In this document: positions 37,149-46,223 of the stretch, one piece after another
How positions within the stretch are numbered: position 1 is the first letter of the stretch
How the letters are laid out: every line of letters begins with the position of its first letter
Source: an uncultured Helicobacter sp.
GTDB taxonomy: Bacteria > Campylobacterota > Campylobacteria > Campylobacterales > Helicobacteraceae
Length of the DNA: 64,000 bases
Assembly: GCF_947367035.1 (NCBI RefSeq)
Contig: NZ_CANBCA010000003.1
Coordinates: forward strand, 1 to 64,000
Reading direction: 5' to 3'
Notes under the pieces: generated by a model
What the model was told of the DNA's origin: nothing
Database searches by the model: none
What the model saw: the letters and a program-made list of their open reading frames with translations, nothing else
Position numbers and translations under genes: made by a program

Positions 37149-38033
37149 ATGTTATATTTTTCTGATTTACTTTTGAAATTGCAACAATTTTGGCGCAATC
37201 AAAATTGCTTGATTATTCAACCTTATGATATTCCAGCAGGTGCAGGCACTTTTCACCCTGCTACAATGCTTAGAAGTTTAGATTCTAAACCTTGGAGCGT
37301 AGCTTATGTTGCCCCATCTCGCCGACCAACAGATGGACGTTATGGGGAAAATCCTAATCGCTTAGGAAGTTATTATCAGTTCCAAGTTCTCATTAAACCA
37401 AGCCTTAATAATATCCAAGAGATTTATTTGAAAAGTTTAGAATACTTAGGTCTAAATCTTAAAGAACACGATATCCGATTTGTTGAAGATAATTGGGAAT
37501 CTCCAACGCTTGGTGCGTGGGGCTTAGGGTGGGAAGTTTGGTTAGATGGTATGGAAATAACACAATTCACTTACTTCCAACAAGTAGGTGGAATCCCTTG
37601 TGAGCCTGTGGCAGTTGAAATCACCTATGGAACAGAAAGATTAGCAATGTATTTACAAGGTGTGGAAAATGTTTTTAGTATTCAATGGAACGAACATTAT
37701 AGCTATGCAGATGTGCATTTGGAGGGGGAATATGAATTTTCAAAATATAATTTTGAAATTGCGGATACCTCAATGCTATTTGAATTTTTTGCTAAAATAC
37801 AAAATGAAGGCAATCAAGCCTTAAAAGCAGGACTGCCTTTACCCGCTTATGATTGCGCTATGCTCGCAAGTCATTTATTTAATGTATTAGATTCTAGAAA
37901 AGCAATTTCTGCAACAGAGCGTCAAAATTATATTCTAAAAATCCGAGAACTTTCTAAGGCGTGCGCAACCCTATACAAAGAGCAAGAACCTATGCGTCAA
38001 GAACGATTAGAGTGTGCAAAGCAGAAACTCTAA
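37149..38033 (+). CDS. glyQ: Glycyl-tRNA synthetase alpha subunit
   Basis: This is the catalytic half of the tetrameric bacterial glycyl-tRNA synthetase. The 294 residues include [38 protein letters not shown]-type class II sequence near 36-75, [34 protein letters not shown] near 116-149 and [14 protein letters not shown]. It is complete. The beta subunit glyS is not in the window. It starts the block glyQ, nif3, zinc ribbon, waaA, rluA that matches HP0960-HP0956. Confidence 0.97.
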   Translation: MLYFSDLLLKLQQFWRNQNCLIIQPYDIPAGAGTFHPATMLRSLDSKPWSVAYVAPSRRPTDGRYGENPNRLGSYYQFQVLIKPSLNNIQEIYLKSLEYLGLNLKEHDIRFVEDNWESPTLGAWGLGWEVWLDGMEITQFTYFQQVGGIPCEPVAVEITYGTERLAMYLQGVENVFSIQWNEHYSYADVHLEGEYEFSKYNFEIADTSMLFEFFAKIQNEGNQALKAGLPLPAYDCAMLASHLFNVLDSRKAISATERQNYILKIRELSKACATLYKEQEPMRQERLECAKQKL

Positions 38034-38052
38034 TTGTAAAGATTGTACGAAT

Positions 38053-38799
38053 ATGGTAAATAATAAAAAATACGATATTGCTACGATTCTTAAGTTTTTG
38101 GACACTCTAAGTCCCTTTAATCTACAAGAATCTTGGGATAATTCTGGATTAATTTTAGGCACACCCCATCATTGCTTTGAAAAAGTCTATTTAAGCTTAG
38201 AAGTAACTCTTGAAGTGTTAGAGCAAATGGAATGTGATTCTTTACTCATTACGCACCACCCATTGATTTTTAATCCTCTTAAAACATTAGTCTTTGAAAG
38301 CTATCCCTCTAAGTTATTACAAATGGCTATATTAAAAAACATTCAACTCATTGCTATGCACACAAATTTTGATAAAACACATTTTGGCAAATATATCGTA
38401 AAAGAAATCCTAAAGATTCAAAAATTTGAACAAAATGACTTTATGGTGTGTTTTAGATGGTGTGATAGTTTAGAATCCCTTTGCGCGCTTATCAAGGAGA
38501 AGTTTGCCTTAAAACAACTTAAAATCACAGAATCGCAAAATAAATATTGTCAAAATATTGCCCTTGTTACAGGAAGCGGTGGGGGATTCGTTCATTCACT
38601 TGATAACATAGACTGCCTCATCACAGGTGATGTAAAATACCACGAAGCAATGGAAGCTTTGGTTAAAAATCTTCACATCATTGATTGTGGGCATTATGAA
38701 TTAGAACGTTACTTTGGTGAAATCTTGTTGCCCTTTTTGACAAATCAAGGCTATAAAGCTATAATTTTAGATTCACAAAATCCCTTTAATTTTGTTTAA
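38053..38799 (+). CDS. Nif3-like dinuclear metal center protein (DUF34)
   Basis: The 248-residue protein has the metal ligands of the Nif3/YbgI family: THHPLIF near 64, MHTNFD near 103, and the late GDVKYHEAM and DCGHYELER segments. The family forms toroidal hexamers with two metals per subunit; its activity is unsettled (GTP cyclohydrolase-like in some). ATG 38053 is preferred over the GTG at 38014, which lies within the glyQ end. Its ribosome site is weak, so reinitiation after glyQ is possible. Confidence 0.88.
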   Translation: MVNNKKYDIATILKFLDTLSPFNLQESWDNSGLILGTPHHCFEKVYLSLEVTLEVLEQMECDSLLITHHPLIFNPLKTLVFESYPSKLLQMAILKNIQLIAMHTNFDKTHFGKYIVKEILKIQKFEQNDFMVCFRWCDSLESLCALIKEKFALKQLKITESQNKYCQNIALVTGSGGGFVHSLDNIDCLITGDVKYHEAMEALVKNLHIIDCGHYELERYFGEILLPFLTNQGYKAIILDSQNPFNFV

Positions 38800-38828
38800 A
38801 TAATATTTTAATCTTTGGAGTAGCTGTT

Positions 38829-39542
38829 ATGAATAAGCATTTAAGTCAATTAATTGAAATTGCAAATCTTGATAAAGAAATTGATTCTTTTGAGCCTCGC
38901 ATTAAAGAAGTGAGAAAAGAGTTAAATCTCATTGAAGAGGAAGAAAATACGCTCAATCGTGAAGTAGAAGAGCTTGAAAGTGCAACACGTGATATTTCAC
39001 TTTCTATTGCCAAAAATGAGAATCACTTAGAAGATTTATCCTTAAAACTAGAAGAGATTGCCAACAAAACAAAACTAATTAAAACGGAAAAAGAGAGTAA
39101 AGCATTAAGCTTAGAAGAGGAACTCGCCAAAGAGCAAATTACTTTTGCTAATGAAGAAATTGCTCGCTTAAATACGCTCATAGAATCCAAAAAAGATTCC
39201 ATTAATTCTTTAAAAGAAAAAATAGATTCATTAAAAATCAGCGAAAAAGAAATTGCACAAAAGGTAGCAGTAGAAGTCCAAAAGGTAAAAGAAGAACAAA
39301 AAAAGGTTTTCACTCAAAAAGAAGAACTTGTTAGTAAAATGGACCAAAAAATTATCTCATTTTATGAAAAAATTCGCAAATGGGCAAAAAACACAAGTGT
39401 TGTGTCTATTACACGTCAAGCGTGTGGTGGTTGCTTTATTCGCATCAATGATAAGATTTATTCTGATGTTATCCGCCTTGATAATATTATCACTTGCCCT
39501 CATTGCGGTAGAATCCTTTACTTTCAAGAAGAAAATGCTTAA
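38829..39542 (+). CDS. flgZ: Coiled-coil zinc-ribbon protein (HP0958/FlgZ-like)
   Basis: The 237 residues are almost wholly an antiparallel coiled coil (about 1-175, many Glu/Lys heptads), ending in a C4 zinc ribbon with CGGCFIRIN and CPHCGRILYF. The H. pylori protein in the same gene order, HP0958, stabilises the sigma factor RpoN and binds flagellin mRNA, so mutants lack flagella. The same role here is inferred from synteny and architecture. The two RpoN-type promoters in this window (7.6 and 34.8 kb) would depend on it indirectly. Confidence 0.88.
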   Translation: MNKHLSQLIEIANLDKEIDSFEPRIKEVRKELNLIEEEENTLNREVEELESATRDISLSIAKNENHLEDLSLKLEEIANKTKLIKTEKESKALSLEEELAKEQITFANEEIARLNTLIESKKDSINSLKEKIDSLKISEKEIAQKVAVEVQKVKEEQKKVFTQKEELVSKMDQKIISFYEKIRKWAKNTSVVSITRQACGGCFIRINDKIYSDVIRLDNIITCPHCGRILYFQEENA

Positions 39543-39548
39543 TTTATA

Positions 39549-40820
39549 ATGAATCTTTTTATTAGGATTTACTATATTGTGCTTTGTATAGCACATATTT
39601 GTGCTATACCCTTTTTACTTCTTTTAAACTTTAAGTTAAAATATCGTTTCTCTCTTAAAAAACGTTTTTTTGTACCCGATTCTTTACTCCAAGATGCAAC
39701 AGGTTTCAAACTACATTGGCTACATTCCTGCTCATTTGGAGAGGTTCAATCCCTACAAAGTGTAATAGAATCTCTTATAAAACAACTCTCTAGTGATGAA
39801 AAGATTTTGCTTACTACTACTACACAAACGGGTTTCACTCTTGCTTGCAAACTTTATCCAAAGTGTATCGTGCGTTATTTGCCCTTTGAAACTTTGATTC
39901 CTTTTTGGTTGCACAAGATTAATTTGGTAAGTCTTACATTGGTAGAAGCGGAACTATGGCTTATGCCTTTAGTTTGTGCTAAATCAAAAGGTGCCAAGAC
40001 ACTACTTATTAATGCTAGAATTTCTAAACATTCTTTTCCACGTTATAAAAGATTTAGATTTTTTTATCGTAGGCTCTTTAGTCTTGTGGAAAAAATTTTT
40101 TGTCAAACACATTCTGATGAAAAATATCTTAAGATATTAGGCGCTAAAAATATTGAAGTTTTAGGGAATTTAAAATTAGCTCAAATTCCGCAAGTAAGTG
40201 TTCATTACACCTCTCCAAAGCAACCTTTATGGGTAATTGCTAGCACACATTGTAAGCATCATCAAAGTGAAGAAACCCTAATCCTAGATGCTATTTTAAA
40301 GGCATTTTTTATAGACAACCCCAATCAAAATTCCAACTTAGAATCTATGCCGCGTTTTTTATTTGCTCCTCGCCACCCAGAACGTTTTTTAGAAGTAGAA
40401 TCTCGATTAAATAAAATCTTAAAATCCCATTCCCTCCCCCTTTTAGTAAAAACTTCAAATAATGGTGTGCAAAATGCCCTCAACGCTCCCTTTATTCTGC
40501 TAGATTCTTTAGGAGAGTTGAATAATCTTTACAAAATTGCACAAGGAGTGATTCTAGGGGGAAGTTTCTTGAAAGATATTGGGGGACACAATCCAATAGA
40601 ACCCGCATTTTTTCGCACTAAACTCATTAGTGGAATTTATATTTTTAATCAAAAATCACTCTTTTTTAGCATACAAAATTATACTTTATGCTCTATTCAA
40701 AATTTGCCAAAAGCCTTGCAAAAATATAAAGTTTTAAAAAATACAAAAATTACCAAAAAACTCAATCTTAAAAAAATCATTCAAGCCATTTGCGCCAATA
40801 AGGTCATCAATGAAAAATAA
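39549..40820 (+). CDS. waaA: 3-deoxy-D-manno-octulosonic acid transferase
   Basis: WaaA attaches Kdo to lipid A precursor at the inner membrane. The 423 residues begin with a membrane anchor (YYIVLCIAHICAIPFLLLL). The GT30 N-lobe has HSCSFGEVQSL near 59-69 and LVEAELWLMPL near 134-144. The C-lobe has WVIASTHCKHHQSEE near 227 and GGSFLKDIGGHNPIEPA near 337-353. The ribosome site is weak. Its end overlaps the pseudouridine synthase gene by 11 bases. Confidence 0.94.
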   Translation: MNLFIRIYYIVLCIAHICAIPFLLLLNFKLKYRFSLKKRFFVPDSLLQDATGFKLHWLHSCSFGEVQSLQSVIESLIKQLSSDEKILLTTTTQTGFTLACKLYPKCIVRYLPFETLIPFWLHKINLVSLTLVEAELWLMPLVCAKSKGAKTLLINARISKHSFPRYKRFRFFYRRLFSLVEKIFCQTHSDEKYLKILGAKNIEVLGNLKLAQIPQVSVHYTSPKQPLWVIASTHCKHHQSEETLILDAILKAFFIDNPNQNSNLESMPRFLFAPRHPERFLEVESRLNKILKSHSLPLLVKTSNNGVQNALNAPFILLDSLGELNNLYKIAQGVILGGSFLKDIGGHNPIEPAFFRTKLISGIYIFNQKSLFFSIQNYTLCSIQNLPKALQKYKVLKNTKITKKLNLKKIIQAICANKVINEK

Positions 40821-41673
40821 AAAATTATCTAAAACTCAATCTTGCAAAAAACATTTCAAAAATAAATCCAATTTTTCTAAGCAACGAGCGACAAAATTAG
40901 ATTCAAATCAAGAATCAAAGATTCCAAAAAATGCACAAAAAGCCTACAAGCTTTTAAGCCTACAAGAAAATATTTCCAACAACGAAGCCAAAAACCTTAT
41001 TGATAGAGGATTGGTTAGTGTTAATGGCAAAAAACTACAAATTGCACGAACTCTTCTTACCTCACAAACAAAATTTGCCCTCCAAACTCCAAGCAATATA
41101 ACAGAAATCTTTAAAGATTCGCAAATCTTAGCTCTTGCAAAACCCGCGTTTTTAACAAGTGAAGAAATTGCCAAATCGTATCCAGAATGGGTTTTGCTTC
41201 ATAGGCTAGACAAAGAGACTAGTGGTGTTTTGCTATTAGTAAAAGACCAAAGCACATTTCATCTTAAAGCAAAAGAATCCTTTAAACAAATGCAAGTTAG
41301 AAAACATTATATCGCTATTGTAGAGGGCATTATAGAAGAAGAGAGCGAAATTACCGCCCCTTTACTTATCAAAAAAGGAAAATTTGCTAAAGTTACAATT
41401 AGCAAAAGTAACGAGGGGCAAAAGGCAATTACAAAAATTCGTCCTTTAGAAATTTCAGGCAAAAAAACTAAGTTAGCAGTGGAAATCAAAACAGGTAAAA
41501 CACATCAAATCCGTGCGCATTTAGCACACTTAAAACACCCAATTATTGGCGATACACTCTATGGAGCAAAACCTGCTAATCGCATTTTACTACACGCTGA
41601 ATCCATTACACTTTTAGGCTACAACTTTATTTGTCCTCCCCCGAAAGAATTTATCTTTAAAGATAATCTATAA
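40810..41673 (+). CDS. RluA-family pseudouridine synthase
   Basis: This enzyme isomerises specific uridines in rRNA or tRNA. The 287 residues have a lysine-rich N-terminus, an S4-like RNA-binding segment (ISNNEAKNLIDRGLVSVNGK near 55-75) and the catalytic Asp motif HRLDKETSGVLLL near 133-145. The KTGKTHQIRAHLAHL and HPIIGDTLYG blocks follow. The target site is not evident. It is last in the glyQ-to-rluA block. Confidence 0.92.
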   Translation: MKNKKLSKTQSCKKHFKNKSNFSKQRATKLDSNQESKIPKNAQKAYKLLSLQENISNNEAKNLIDRGLVSVNGKKLQIARTLLTSQTKFALQTPSNITEIFKDSQILALAKPAFLTSEEIAKSYPEWVLLHRLDKETSGVLLLVKDQSTFHLKAKESFKQMQVRKHYIAIVEGIIEEESEITAPLLIKKGKFAKVTISKSNEGQKAITKIRPLEISGKKTKLAVEIKTGKTHQIRAHLAHLKHPIIGDTLYGAKPANRILLHAESITLLGYNFICPPPKEFIFKDNL

Positions 41674-41738
41674 AATTGCATTACATTTTACTATTTCTTT
41701 ATACAAGATAGTCTCAGTGTGGATTTTATAAAAATATG

Positions 41739-41775
41739 ATAATTATTATTAAATTTATTATTTATTTGTTATAAT
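41739..41775 (+). promoter_or_regulatory. Ferritin promoter with AT-rich repeat block
   Basis: TTGTTATAAT gives a perfect -10 at 41770-41775, 47 bases before the ferritin ATG. Immediately upstream, 41739-41765 is a run of ATTATT/AATTATT-like units that resembles the multi-box Fur sites found upstream of H. pylori pfr. This block overlaps the expected -35 region. Fur binding is inference. Confidence 0.45.
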
Positions 41776-41822
41776 CCTCAATGTTAATTCAAATTAGCAA
41801 AATTATTTTTAGGAGTTTATAT

Positions 41823-42317
41823 ATGTTAAACGAAGAAATTGTCAAAAGGCTAAATGAGCAAGTAGCAAAAGAAATGTATGCCTCAAATCTCTATCTAAGT
41901 ATGAGTTCTTGGTGCTTTAAAAATCACTATGAAGGCGCAGGTGCTTTTTTATTTGAACACGCTGGAGAAGAAAATAATCACGCCAAAAAACTCATCACCT
42001 ATCTAAATGAGACAGATTCTATGGTTGAGATACAAGCAATCAAGAAACCTGATAATAACTTCAAAAACCTACTTGATGTGTTTGAAAAAACATATCAACA
42101 CGAATTGTCCATTACTGATTCTATTAACAATATGGTAAGCTTTATGCTTGAACATAAAGATTATTCAACTTTTAATTTCTTACAATGGTATGTAGCAGAG
42201 CAACACGAGGAAGAAGCACTTTTTAGAAACATTATTGATAAGATTAAACTAATTGGAGAACAAGCTAATGGACTTTATTTAGCAGACCAATACATTAAAA
42301 GTATTGTGGGAAAATAA
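41823..42317 (+). CDS. ftn: Non-heme ferritin
   Basis: This iron-storage protein forms a 24-subunit shell. The 164 residues include the ferroxidase ligands: Glu in AKEMYASNLYL (about 17), Glu and His in HAGEENNHAKKL (about 50-53), and Glu/Gln in the later helices (LQWYVAEQHEEEALF). ATG 41823 follows AGGAG; the frame from 41781 is a spurious extension into the leader. A strong hairpin follows the gene. Confidence 0.95.
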   Translation: MLNEEIVKRLNEQVAKEMYASNLYLSMSSWCFKNHYEGAGAFLFEHAGEENNHAKKLITYLNETDSMVEIQAIKKPDNNFKNLLDVFEKTYQHELSITDSINNMVSFMLEHKDYSTFNFLQWYVAEQHEEEALFRNIIDKIKLIGEQANGLYLADQYIKSIVGK

Positions 42318-42339
42318 TCAATTTACCTTTGTATCATTT

Positions 42340-42370
42340 GTGTGAGATTCCTTATTGCAATCTCACACAA
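42340..42370 (+). terminator. Strong hairpin after ferritin gene
   Basis: TGTGTGAGATT (42340-42350) and AATCTCACACA (42360-42370) form a perfect eleven-pair stem with a nine-base loop, 23 bases after the ferritin stop. The following sequence is only moderately T-rich. It is also 140 bases from the end of the convergent amt gene. Confidence 0.65.
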
Positions 42371-42511
42371 CCAACTAAATTTTACTAATTTCATTGTATT
42401 AACCCATCTCTTAATTTGCCTCATAATATAATCCAAAAAACCTTGTGTTAAAGTTTTCTTAATTTTCCACTTTAAAATAAAATACCCCCTTATAAATACG
42501 ATAAAGAATCC

Positions 42512-43789
42512 TTAACGATAGGCAATCTCTCCGTGCAGAGACTGGTCTAATCCATTTTCTTCTTGTGTTTCCTCTACACGCAATGACACGAAAATACTAA
42601 TTATTCTTAATACAATAAAGCTCATTAGAGCAGAGAGGGTAAAGCACGCAATAATTGCAACAATCTGCACAAATAATAAATTGAACTCTCCGCTATAAAA
42701 TAGCCCCTCTCCTGCTGCTTCTTTACAGACAATCTCATTTACAGAACTCGTAGCAAAAAGTCCTGTTGCGATTCCTCCCCATATCCCACCTATGCCATGC
42801 AAACCAAATGCGTCTAATGTATCATCATATCCAAACTTAGATTTCATAGAACCAATGGCAAAAAAACAAATAGGTGAAGCCAAAAACCCAATCACAATCG
42901 CAGAAAATGGTGTTACAAACCCGGCAGAAGGCGTGATAGCTACTAGCCCAACAACAATTCCTGTGATACTCCCTAACAATGTAGGCTTACCATATTTTGT
43001 CCATTCTATCATCATCCAAGAAATCATTGCACCCGCCACCGCAAAATTTGTCGCTAAAAACGCATTGACAGCGACAGAATTAACACTAAGCGCACTTCCT
43101 GTGTTAAATCCAAGCCAACCTATCCATAAAAAGATTGCCCCAATAAACGATAAAGGAAGGTTATGTGGGAGGATTCCTTTTTGAGACTTGCGTTTTCCAA
43201 TTAATAGACAGCCTACAAGCCCAGCCGCACCTGCTGCAATATGCACCACTCCCCCTCCTGCGAAATCCAATGAGCCTATTTTCATCAACCATCCTCCACC
43301 CCATACCCAATGTGCTAAAACATCATAAACTAAAGTGCTCCAACATAAAATAAAAATCAACAAGACGCCAAAACGTATTCTTTCTACGAATGAACCTGTA
43401 ATAATTGCCGCTCCAATTACAGCAAAGAGCATTTGAAAAAAGACAAAAAGATTTTCTGAAACTAAACCAACCATAGAATCTTGAATATTAATTAAGAAAA
43501 TATGATTTAAATTTCCAATCAACTGCCCTACATCATCTCCAAATGCAAGTGTATAGCCTACAATCACCCACTGAATGCACAACAAAGCAAAAAGTATTGT
43601 GCAATTTAGGGTTGTATTTAATACATTGCCACGATTGACCATTCCACCATAAAACATTCCTAGCGCTGGTGTCATCAACAAAACCAAACCACAACAAGCA
43701 ATTAAAAACAATGTATCCACAGCGGAAATTGTGGATTCTGCGCCAAAAGCCATATTGTTCAACGCTAAAACCAACAAGATGATTTTCAT
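42512..43789 (-). CDS. amt: Ammonium transporter Amt
   Basis: This is a trimeric membrane channel for ammonium uptake. The 425 residues start with a cleavable-looking signal (ILLVLALNNMAFGAES), followed by eleven helices. The twin pore histidines are in GGVVHIAAGAAGLVG near 180 and LDAFGLHGIGGIWGGIATG near 325. The FYGGMVNRGNVLN block near 47 is standard. It lies downstream of glnK on the same strand, the usual pairing in which GlnK plugs the channel. Confidence 0.95.
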   Translation of the reverse strand: MKIILLVLALNNMAFGAESTISAVDTLFLIACCGLVLLMTPALGMFYGGMVNRGNVLNTTLNCTILFALLCIQWVIVGYTLAFGDDVGQLIGNLNHIFLINIQDSMVGLVSENLFVFFQMLFAVIGAAIITGSFVERIRFGVLLIFILCWSTLVYDVLAHWVWGGGWLMKIGSLDFAGGGVVHIAAGAAGLVGCLLIGKRKSQKGILPHNLPLSFIGAIFLWIGWLGFNTGSALSVNSVAVNAFLATNFAVAGAMISWMMIEWTKYGKPTLLGSITGIVVGLVAITPSAGFVTPFSAIVIGFLASPICFFAIGSMKSKFGYDDTLDAFGLHGIGGIWGGIATGLFATSSVNEIVCKEAAGEGLFYSGEFNLLFVQIVAIIACFTLSALMSFIVLRIISIFVSLRVEETQEENGLDQSLHGEIAYR

Positions 43790-43843
43790 TATTTCTCCAA
43801 TCTTGAATATCCTAAATCATATTAATTCTATAATTTAGTTTTG

Positions 43844-44191
43844 TTAAATTGCGTCCTCTCCTTCTTGACCTGTGCGGATTCTAATTACATTGCTAATAGG
43901 GAGAATAATAATTTTACCATCACCTACATTACCTGTTTTTAAAGTAGTTTTTGTTACTTCAATAATCGTTTGTAATAAACTCTCTTTTGTAATAATTTCT
44001 ACACGAATTTTTGGTAGCAAATCAATGGTTATTTCATTGCCACGATACACTTCTGTTTTGCCTTTTTGGTTACCAGCTCCCATAACATTACTGACCGTCA
44101 TACCTTTGATTCCTCTTTGCGCTAAAGAATCTTTTAAAATATTTAACTTTTCTGAACGTGTGATAATTTCAACCTTATAAATCTTATCCAT
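43844..44191 (-). CDS. glnK: Nitrogen regulatory protein P-II (GlnK)
   Basis: This is a trimeric signal protein that senses ATP/ADP and 2-oxoglutarate and gates Amt. The 115 residues have the T-loop NQKGKTEVYRGNE with the uridylylatable Tyr near 51, the B-loop TGNVGDGKIIILPI near 83-96 and the C-loop VIRIRTGQEGEDAI. ATG 44191 follows GAGGAG; the extension to 44245 is not needed. Upstream of amt and 54 bases from it, it is very likely in one transcript. Confidence 0.94.
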   Translation of the reverse strand: MDKIYKVEIITRSEKLNILKDSLAQRGIKGMTVSNVMGAGNQKGKTEVYRGNEITIDLLPKIRVEIITKESLLQTIIEVTKTTLKTGNVGDGKIIILPISNVIRIRTGQEGEDAI

Positions 44192-44377
44192 TGATTCTCC
44201 TCTCAAATTTGAAAAAATTATACCAAAAATAATATTTAAATTCAAAAATTAAATTTAATATTTAAGGAAAATAAAATATTTATAAATCTAATCTCTTGTT
44301 ACGAAAACTTAGGGACATTATTATAGGCATTTGCAATAGAATCTTGAAATTTTAAAATGTAGTTTTCAATGAGTTAT

Positions 44378-45589
44378 TCAGTGCTTCTCCTTTTCTTCAA
44401 TAATATCTAACCTTTTTGCAGCAAAGCCCAAAGTCATACCCTGCACTAGCACAGAGACAAGCACCATAAAAAACACTACATTAAAAAACAGCTGGGATTG
44501 CTCCAAATCATACACGAAAGGATAAGTAGCGAGGATAATTGGCACAGCTCCGCGTAAGCCAACCCAAGATATAAATGCCTTTTCACGTTTGCTATATTTA
44601 CTCTTTGCCAAAGAAATAAACACGCCAATAGGACGCGCAAAAAACATCAGCACAAAAACTAAAATCAAAGCTTGCAAAGCAACTTCTGGAAGTTGAGATG
44701 GAAATACAAGTAATCCAAGCACCAAAAATACAAGAATTTGCATCATCCAAGCAATCGCATCGTGAAAAGCAATAATATGTGATTTATAAGGAAAAGCAAA
44801 TTTATTCGTCAAAATCCCTGCAATATAAATACTTAAATAACCATTGCCTTTTAACATCATAGAGAGTCCAAAAATCATAAAAAGCCACGCAACACTGATA
44901 AGTGGATAAAGACCAGGTTGAGAGATATTCAATCTTTCACAGATTTTTGGAAAAGTATAACCACAAAGTAATCCTACTGCGCCTCCAATAGCAAATTGTG
45001 CGACAAATTGCACAATCCATTCTGTTATAGAAGTGGCATTGCTCATCACAATCAACTGCAGCACGGTAATAGTGAGAAAAATTGCCATTGGATCATTACT
45101 CCCAGATTCTAGTTCCAAAAGCGGTTGAATATTGTGTTTTAATTTGATTTTGTGGGAGCGAAAAATCATAAACACTGCAGCTGCGTCCGTAGAAGACACA
45201 ATAGAGCCGAGCAACAAAGCTTCCAATATCGTTACATTCCACATTAAATAAATAAAACAAGCTAAAATTATTGCTGTAATCAAAACTCCAAATGTTGCTA
45301 ACATCACACCGCTGACTAAGATTGGCTTAATATGTCCCCAATGCGTATCAAGCCCTCCACTATAAAGAATAAAAATCAATGAGACTGAACCAACTGCTTG
45401 TGCCAAAAGGGCATTATCAAACTTAATTCCGACAATTCCCTCACTTCCTAATAACATTCCTAAAATCAAAAACACAAGCAATAATGGAAAACCAATTTTC
45501 TCTGAAATCTTACTCGCATAAACACTGATAAATAAAATCACTCCAATGGCTATGATATACAAATGAAGATTATCAATAATTTCCGACAA
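44378..45589 (-). CDS. NhaP2-type K+(Na+)/H+ antiporter, short form
   Basis: This is a CPA1-family cation/proton antiporter. The 403 residues cover twelve or so membrane helices with GSIVSSTDAAAVFMIFRS near 130-147 and the ion-site ELESGSNDPMAIFLT near 160-174. It ends directly after the membrane domain (RLDIIEEKEKH), without the cytoplasmic TrkA-C region of longer NhaP2 proteins. That may be a natural short form. It is followed on the same strand (leftward) by a 130-base gap before the convergent end of glnK's leader. Confidence 0.88.
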   Translation of the reverse strand: MSEIIDNLHLYIIAIGVILFISVYASKISEKIGFPLLLVFLILGMLLGSEGIVGIKFDNALLAQAVGSVSLIFILYSGGLDTHWGHIKPILVSGVMLATFGVLITAIILACFIYLMWNVTILEALLLGSIVSSTDAAAVFMIFRSHKIKLKHNIQPLLELESGSNDPMAIFLTITVLQLIVMSNATSITEWIVQFVAQFAIGGAVGLLCGYTFPKICERLNISQPGLYPLISVAWLFMIFGLSMMLKGNGYLSIYIAGILTNKFAFPYKSHIIAFHDAIAWMMQILVFLVLGLLVFPSQLPEVALQALILVFVLMFFARPIGVFISLAKSKYSKREKAFISWVGLRGAVPIILATYPFVYDLEQSQLFFNVVFFMVLVSVLVQGMTLGFAAKRLDIIEEKEKH

Positions 45590-45607
45590 AATTTCTCCTT
45601 TTAATTT

Positions 45608-46180
45608 TTAAACTTTTACTCGTGATTGTAAGGCACGAACGATAGAAAGCTGGTCAATATTTTCTAGACTAACACCTGTTGGCACACCTTGCGCAATTTT
45701 GGTAAATTGTAATCCTAAATGCTCCAATTTATCCTCTAAATACAACATTACACTCTCATTACCCAAAGAAGGGCTAAAAGCAAAAATGACTTCTTTGATT
45801 TTATTTTTTTGAATCACTTCTTCTAAATGCTTTAATTCTAGCTTTTCAAGACCTTCTATAACAAAATATTTACCCACAAACTCTCCACTTTCTTCTAGCA
45901 AAAAAATGTCCCTAGGATTTGCTACAATACACAATTCACCATTATTACGTTCATTATCACTACAAATACCACAAATCCTATCATTAGAAATTGCACCGCA
46001 CTCCTCACAAACAAGCAGCTGCTGAACACAACATTCAATATTATGTGCAAGTCTAATGGCACTGAATTTATCTTCAAATGCCAAGAAATATGCTAAACGC
46101 ATTGCGGACTTCCTGCCAATACTTGGGAGTTTTTCTAGGGATTCTACAAGTTTTGCAAAATTTTCAGGATAAGATTTCAT
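45608..46180 (-). CDS. recR: Recombination protein RecR
   Basis: RecR loads RecA at gaps with RecO/RecF. The 190 residues include a helix-hairpin-helix region (LPSIGRKSAMRLAYFLA, about 18-34). The C4 zinc motif CEECG...CGIC follows near 57-72. A Toprim domain with CIVANPRDIFLLEESGEF and the final QGVPTGVSLENIDQLSI completes it. It lies 18 bases upstream of the antiporter gene on the same strand. Confidence 0.95.
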   Translation of the reverse strand: MKSYPENFAKLVESLEKLPSIGRKSAMRLAYFLAFEDKFSAIRLAHNIECCVQQLLVCEECGAISNDRICGICSDNERNNGELCIVANPRDIFLLEESGEFVGKYFVIEGLEKLELKHLEEVIQKNKIKEVIFAFSPSLGNESVMLYLEDKLEHLGLQFTKIAQGVPTGVSLENIDQLSIVRALQSRVKV

Positions 46181-46223
46181 TAGCTAACCATTGATTTAAA
46201 TTTTCATTATTATAAATAATCTT

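Noticed and set aside
42792-43184. 130-residue frame opposite amt
   Set aside because: Antisense shadow of a complete amt gene.
44192-44377. Sigma-54 promoter for glnK-amt
   Set aside because: I looked for GG-N10-GC on the minus strand upstream of glnK and found no convincing match.
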